This document shows positions 5,042 to 8,081 of a DNA stretch of 8,081 bases, piece after piece. Position 1 is the stretch's first letter, and each line of letters opens with the position of its first letter. The notes beneath the pieces are model-generated. The model did no database searches. It was not told the DNA's origin and worked only from the letters and a program-made list of their open reading frames with translations. The position numbers and the translations under genes were made by a program. Origin of the DNA: Microthrixaceae bacterium (GTDB lineage Bacteria; Actinomycetota; Acidimicrobiia; Acidimicrobiales; Acidimicrobilacustridaceae); assembly GCA_947455015.1 (NCBI GenBank), contig CANGMY010000054.1, forward strand, positions 1-8,081, in the 5' to 3' direction.

Positions 5042-6229
5042 TTATGCAGCAGTAGGTAGTGGTGCTGCTGAGCTCGCGTCTGAGCCTGGAGTTGTCGTGC
5101 CGTCGTCCTCGGGCTCGAACTCCTTCTCTCGGCCTTCCGTTTTGTGCCAGACCAGGTACAAGATCGAACCAATCGCAATTGGCAGAGCGAATGTCACTGC
5201 TCGATAGACGATCACTGCCGAGAGTGCGATTGCTGGGTCCACCCCTGCGGCGACGAGCCCAGCGGTGATTGCTCCATCAAGCACACCGACACCACCAGGG
5301 GTCGGCACGAACGCTGTTGCAACGCGGGCAAGGAGATAGGCACGAAGCACGTCGGTGCTTGAGACCGCAACCGGTGAAAGATCGTCAATCACCACGACCA
5401 AGATGAGTGCTCCAAGAAGTGTGGAGATCGCTCCGGCACCGATGAGTTGCGGCGCTCGTTCACGAACCAAGTCGGTTGCACCGGAACGGAACCGGGTGAT
5501 TGACGCCCGGAACCTCGCCCGTCGAAATGCTCCTTTGGTCCGGCTTGTTCGGGTGATGAGATTTTCTGCGAAATGCAGAGCGGCTCGACTCAGACGCGTG
5601 TCGTTGCTGAGGACGATCCAAATCAGACAAGAGAGAAAGAGCGCAACCGCCGCGCTGCCAAGTTCGATGAAATCGGCGGCGGTCGAGCCTCGCAGAATTA
5701 TTGAGGTACAGATCACCACAACCAGGCACACCCATCGACCGACTGCGAATGCTTGACCGCTCGCGAACACAGTGAGTGCAGCTTGTTCGGAGCTGTGCCC
5801 GAGTTGGCGAGAGATCTTCATCCGTGCCGCTATTCCGACGACCGCTCCCCCGGGAAGGCCGTTGGCCGCAGCGAGGTTGACCTGATCCAGAATGACGCCG
5901 TGGCGGAACTGGAGCCGTGAATGTGTGAGTCGGTACACGAGACCGCGAGAGACGACCATGGTGATCCAACACGCAGCGACGAGAGCTAGAGCTGGAAGCG
6001 TGAGCGAACTGATTTGCGCAAACGCCGAAGCGATGAGGTCTCGCAGTCGTAGGCCGGCAAATCCAAGTGCGAGAACGATGGCAATTGCACCAATTGGATA
6101 GGACCAACGCCGGAATGTCGGGTTCGTCCAGTAGCGGCCGAAGGTGTTTCTCTCCACCGTCTGATGCGATGAACACATCGACGGAGAGACTGCGGCCGGG
6201 TTCGGTCTGATGACCGACCTTTTGGTCAC
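5042..6229 (-). CDS. polytopic membrane protein, lysylphosphatidylglycerol synthase TM / flippase-like domain family (UPF0104)
   Basis: This is an integral membrane protein of 395 residues. Hydrophobic segments are seen at about 44-62, 75-98, 118-136, 150-179, 186-208, 263-282, 296-310, 318-340 and 342-361. Two family marks of PF03706 are visible: NLAAANGLPGGAVVGIAAR (118-136) and the hallmark VPTPGGVGVLDG (308-319), followed by VYRAVTFALPIAIG (341-354). An Arg-rich cytoplasmic loop (about 212-260) and a hydrophilic acidic, Ser/Ala-rich tail (365-395) frame the last segments. The family includes the flippase part of MprF and many uncharacterised transporters of lipids or lipid-linked sugars; no aminoacyl-transferase domain is attached, so the substrate is unknown. 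The start is GTG at 6229, preceded by a TACCGT element 7 nt away and no Shine-Dalgarno, consistent with a leaderless message; an ATG at residue 18 is the alternative. Confidence 0.85.
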   Translation of the reverse strand: MTKRSVIRPNPAAVSPSMCSSHQTVERNTFGRYWTNPTFRRWSYPIGAIAIVLALGFAGLRLRDLIASAFAQISSLTLPALALVAACWITMVVSRGLVYRLTHSRLQFRHGVILDQVNLAAANGLPGGAVVGIAARMKISRQLGHSSEQAALTVFASGQAFAVGRWVCLVVVICTSIILRGSTAADFIELGSAAVALFLSCLIWIVLSNDTRLSRAALHFAENLITRTSRTKGAFRRARFRASITRFRSGATDLVRERAPQLIGAGAISTLLGALILVVVIDDLSPVAVSSTDVLRAYLLARVATAFVPTPGGVGVLDGAITAGLVAAGVDPAIALSAVIVYRAVTFALPIAIGSILYLVWHKTEGREKEFEPEDDGTTTPGSDASSAAPLPTAA

Positions 6230-6236
6230 GAGCGCG

Positions 6237-6265
6237 ACGGTACAGAAGGCCGATACTCGTGACTA
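6237..6265 (-). promoter_or_regulatory. possible promoter of the flippase-like gene
   Basis: On the minus strand TAGTCA (6265-6260, four of six against TTGACA) is 17 bases before TACCGT (6242-6237), which ends 7 nt before the GTG start. The layout predicts a leaderless transcript. It supports the GTG start over the internal ATG. Confidence 0.38.
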
Positions 6266-6313
6266 GCGCGAACAGCGTGAGTTCGTCGCGAAATCACGCG
6301 GTGCTCACCATGT

Positions 6314-6350
6314 CGTCACCTGAGCGTCACTAACGGTTGGGTTCTAGGCT
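6314..6350 (+). promoter_or_regulatory. probable promoter of the SRPBCC-AhpD unit, with a CGTCAC direct repeat
   Basis: TAGGCT (6345-6350) lies exactly 6 nt before the ATG at 6357, and the gene has no Shine-Dalgarno, so the message is probably leaderless. Upstream, CGTCAC occurs twice (6314-6319 and 6325-6330) with an 11-base period, one helical turn, which could be an activator or repressor site. No convincing -35 hexamer is seen. Confidence 0.42.
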
Positions 6351-6356
6351 GATCCT

Positions 6357-6836
6357 ATGAAACTTGGCGATGAAGTCACCGTGCACATGAATGCCACACC
6401 ACAACAGGTGTGGGCGCTGGTCAGCGATGTCACACAGATCGGGCGCTACAGCCCCGAAACCTTTGAAGGCGAATGGCTCGACGGCGCTACGGGTCCTGCA
6501 GTCGGCGCGCGCTTTCGCGGTCATGTGAAGCGCAATCAAAAGGGACCGACGTATTGGACCAAGTGTTACGTGACTGCATGCGAACCCGGTAAGGAATTCG
6601 CATTCGGTGTTGGTGAGCCTGGCAAAGCGGCAATCAATTGGGGCTACCGACTCGCGCCGGGTGCAAACGGCGGTACCGACGCCACGGAATTCTTCGAACT
6701 CGCACCAAAACTGCCGATGAAGATCTATTGGGGTCTGATGGGGTGGAGCCGCGGCAAGACCAATCGCAACGGCATGCAGACCACACTTGAACGCATCAAG
6801 AAGGTCGCCGAGGCCGACGCAGCTGCAACGAACTGA
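6357..6836 (+). CDS. SRPBCC-family protein (polyketide cyclase/dehydrase-like)
   Basis: A cytoplasmic protein of 159 residues with the START/Bet v 1-like hydrophobic-pocket fold expected from its pattern: an N-terminal strand VTVHMNATPQQVWALVSDV (7-25), GRYSPETFEGEWLDG (29-43), GARFRGHVKRN (50-60), a run of strands through YWTKCYVTACEPGKEFAFGV (66-85) and a long C-terminal helix (about 128-157) ending in an Ala-rich tail. The family binds lipids, polyketides and other hydrophobic ligands, and some members are enzymes; no catalytic residues can be assigned here. The frame begins directly after a TAGGCT element with no ribosome site. The next gene starts 30 nt downstream on the same strand, so the two probably form an operon. 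Confidence 0.82.
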   Translation: MKLGDEVTVHMNATPQQVWALVSDVTQIGRYSPETFEGEWLDGATGPAVGARFRGHVKRNQKGPTYWTKCYVTACEPGKEFAFGVGEPGKAAINWGYRLAPGANGGTDATEFFELAPKLPMKIYWGLMGWSRGKTNRNGMQTTLERIKKVAEADAAATN

Positions 6837-6866
6837 ATTCGTTCAAGCGAGCGCAAGGAGAAGCAC

Positions 6867-7247
6867 ATGACTGAACACACCCATGGCAAAGAGGTGCTGC
6901 GGCCACTCGCGATGGAGGGCCGAGCACTCCGCCAGATGATCCCTGATGTGTATGCAGGATTTGCTGAACTCAGCAAAGCGGCGATGGCGCCGGGTGCTCT
7001 TGAACTGAAGACAAAAGAACTCCTGGCTTTGGCGATGGGTGTCACCCTTCGTTGCGATGGCTGCATTGCGACCCATGCCCGAGGCGCGGCATCTGCTGGA
7101 GCCACACGTGAAGAAGTCGCTGAAGCCATCGGCGTCACGTTGTTGATGAACGGTGGGCCCGGAACGGTCTATGGGCCCCGCGCCTATGACGCGTTCTGCG
7201 AATACATCGAAGCAATCGAGGCCAAGGACGCTGCGCCTGCTGATTGA
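6867..7247 (+). CDS. carboxymuconolactone decarboxylase-family (AhpD-like) protein
   Basis: A 126-residue, all-helical protein expected to form oligomers. The central pattern is LKTKELLALAMGVTLRCDGCIATHARGA (47-74): the CxxC pair C63/C66 and H70 are the redox motif of AhpD-like members, with E51 in the position of the family's conserved acidic residue. A following helix, TREEVAEAIGVTLLMNGGPGTVYG (80-103), completes the domain. Members with CxxC act as thiol-disulfide or alkylhydroperoxidase partners; those without act as decarboxylases, so a redox role is more likely here. It is not clear that it is a true AhpD, because no AhpC is nearby. AAGGAG (6855-6860), 6 nt before the ATG, fixes the start. 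It is probably cotranscribed with the SRPBCC gene. Confidence 0.85.
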   Translation: MTEHTHGKEVLRPLAMEGRALRQMIPDVYAGFAELSKAAMAPGALELKTKELLALAMGVTLRCDGCIATHARGAASAGATREEVAEAIGVTLLMNGGPGTVYGPRAYDAFCEYIEAIEAKDAAPAD

Positions 7248-7266
7248 CGGCGTGTGTCGCAACATT

Positions 7267-7296
7267 CCGTCACGGTGTCGACATCGTCGCTAGGGT
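7267..7296 (+). promoter_or_regulatory. probable promoter of the DDN-family oxidoreductase gene
   Basis: TAGGGT (7291-7296) ends 6 nt before the ATG at 7303, and CCGTCA (7267-7272) lies 18 bases upstream as a weak -35 (three of six). No Shine-Dalgarno sequence precedes the ATG. Start of transcription at the ATG is the simplest reading. Confidence 0.42.
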
Positions 7297-7302
7297 CACG
7301 TC

Positions 7303-7734
7303 ATGGCGAGTGACTTTCAAATGAAGGCAATGAACAAGGTGCACAGCGCAACGCTGAAGTTGAGCGGCGGTCGCCTTGGTTGGCATATGTACGGAATGCC
7401 GGTTGTGGAGCTCACGACCATTGGTCGTAAGTCAGGACAACCGCGCACCTCGTTGTTGACCTCACCCGTGCAGAACGGTGACGCATTTGTGATCGTTGCA
7501 TCGCGCGGTGGCGACGACATCAACCCGGCCTGGTTTCTGAATCTCAAAACGAACCCTGAAGTCACGGTGAAGTCCGGTCGTAAACCCGCAGTGAAAATGC
7601 GCGCGCGTATTGCGGAAGATTCAGAGCGCGACGAGCTGTGGAAGCGCATCATGGACTACAAGCCTCACTACGGCGGCTATCAGAAAAAGACCGAGCGAGT
7701 GATTCCGCTGGTGGTTCTCGAACCGATTCGCTGA
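7303..7734 (+). CDS. DDN-family oxidoreductase, probably deazaflavin (F420)-dependent
   Basis: A 143-residue protein of the deazaflavin-dependent nitroreductase family (PF04075; split beta-barrel fold, relatives include Mycobacterium Ddn). The marks are VELTTIGRKSGQPRTSLL (35-52), VIVASRGGDDINPAWFLNL (63-81), NPEVTV (84-89) and the C-terminal YKPHYGGYQKKTERVIPLVVLEP (119-141). Many members use reduced F420 to reduce quinones or other acceptors; some bind other flavins or fatty acids, so the cofactor is inferred from the family. The gene follows the AhpD-like gene by 55 nt but has its own probable leaderless promoter. Length is normal for the family. No F420 biosynthesis gene is in the window. 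Confidence 0.86.
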   Translation: MASDFQMKAMNKVHSATLKLSGGRLGWHMYGMPVVELTTIGRKSGQPRTSLLTSPVQNGDAFVIVASRGGDDINPAWFLNLKTNPEVTVKSGRKPAVKMRARIAEDSERDELWKRIMDYKPHYGGYQKKTERVIPLVVLEPIR

Positions 7735-7968
7735 TTTCACGAAGGTTGCGAAGTTTGAGCTGATTGGGCCGTAAATCGACTCAGCGCGTCGCTTCGATGC
7801 GTTGAGGCCCTTGGTATCGCGTGGTTTTGCGGCGAGTTGAGCAAACGGTGCAACACCAAGGTCAAACGAACCCAATTTGAACGAAATGGGGGGTTTGCAC
7901 GCGTTTGTGGTTAGCGTTCTCTGTACATCGCTGTTCAAACGGAACGCGATGAAATGAAAAGTAGAGAA
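7735..7968 (+). other. 234-base leader/intergenic region before the cold-shock gene
   Basis: No gene is recognised on either strand. It holds the hairpin at 7780-7806, a possible -10 TAGCGT (7912-7917) without a good -35, and an ATG-AAA-TGA minimal frame (7949-7957). Cold-shock genes often have long structured leaders, so part of this may be the untranslated leader of the gene at 7969. Confidence 0.4.
7780..7806 (+). terminator. hairpin after the DDN-family gene, possible terminator without a T run
   Basis: CTCAGCGCGTC (7780-7790) pairs with GATGCGTTGAG (7796-7806), 11 pairs including two G-U, around a five-base loop. It lies 45 nt after the oxidoreductase stop. The absence of a T tract makes simple intrinsic termination doubtful; it could also belong to the cold-shock leader. 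Confidence 0.3.
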
Positions 7969-8081
7969 ATGACTACAGGTACCGTGAAGTTTTTCAATGC
8001 CGAAAAGGGTTTCGGCTTCATCTCACGTGAGGGTGGCGACGATGTGTTCGTTCACTTCTCCAACATCCAAGCCGAGGGCTA
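7969..8081 (+). CDS. cold-shock protein (CspA family), cut by the window end
   Basis: Small OB-fold nucleic-acid chaperone that melts RNA structure in the cold or during growth. The 37 visible codons are the N-terminal half of a family protein of about 65-70 residues: TGTVKFFNAEKGFGFI (3-18) with RNP1 (KGFGFI, 13-18), and RNP2 VFVHF (26-30). The start MTTGTVKFF fits family alignment, but it has no good ribosome site. An in-frame ATG at 7954 would add five residues and has GGAA (7941-7944) 9 nt upstream. The frame is intact to the window edge. Confidence 0.93.
   Translation, partial: MTTGTVKFFNAEKGFGFISREGGDDVFVHFSNIQAEG

Noticed and set aside
5025..5070. Bidirectional terminator between dnaB and the convergent membrane protein gene
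   Set aside because: Only a six-pair GCAGCA/TGCTGC stem is present, inside the coding end of the minus-strand gene, and there is no T run on either side.
5460..6176. Second minus-strand open frame within the flippase-like gene
   Set aside because: It is a shifted frame of that gene; the frame called has the membrane segments and family motifs, while this one is Arg/Ser-rich and featureless.
7621..7938. Minus-strand open frame of 105 codons over the end of the oxidoreductase gene and the following gap
   Set aside because: It overlaps the conserved C-terminus of a recognised gene and has no recognised domain or ribosome site.

Overview
The window looks like a chromosomal housekeeping segment of a fairly GC-rich actinobacterium. 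A member of Acidimicrobiia is the best guess, and it is an inference. The grounds are the cysteine-free actinobacterial type of ribosomal protein S18, a DDN-family oxidoreductase of the kind linked to cofactor F420, DnaA-box-like TTGTCCACA sites, and several TAGNNT -10 elements placed immediately before start codons, as in leaderless actinobacterial transcripts. No transposon, integrase, CRISPR array, tRNA or rRNA was seen.

Positions 1-1492 hold panB (pantothenate and CoA synthesis) followed 3 nt later by a DUF192 lipoprotein. Positions 1493-3416 hold the conserved single-strand-binding and ribosomal protein operon rpsF-ssb-rpsR-rplI. It has a probable promoter, a leader hairpin that may be an S6:S18 autoregulatory site, very tight gene junctions (TGATG and ATGA overlaps) and a strong intrinsic terminator with a UUCG loop. 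The rpsR product is nearly twice the usual length because of an Arg-Gly-Asp repeat followed by an acidic tail.

Positions 3417-5024 hold dnaB, the replicative helicase. It follows the ribosomal operon, as in many bacteria, but the terminator cuts it off. It sits behind its own 240-base control region with a cluster of DnaA-box-like sites, an inverted repeat, a probable promoter and a possible 49-codon leaderless reading frame. This suggests that dnaB may be controlled by the initiator DnaA.

Positions 5025-6229 hold a convergent gene for a polytopic membrane protein of the LPG-synthase transmembrane/flippase-like family. A divergent promoter region (6230-6356) separates it from a two-gene unit: an SRPBCC (polyketide cyclase-like) protein and an AhpD-like carboxymuconolactone decarboxylase-family protein. 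A DDN-family deazaflavin/F420-type oxidoreductase follows with its own likely leaderless promoter. A long gap then leads to a cold-shock protein gene cut off by the window end.

Most of the window is ordinary core genome. The parts most worth a second look are the extended S18, the DnaA-box region before dnaB with its possible small reading frame, the recurring leaderless promoter architecture and the rpsF leader hairpin.
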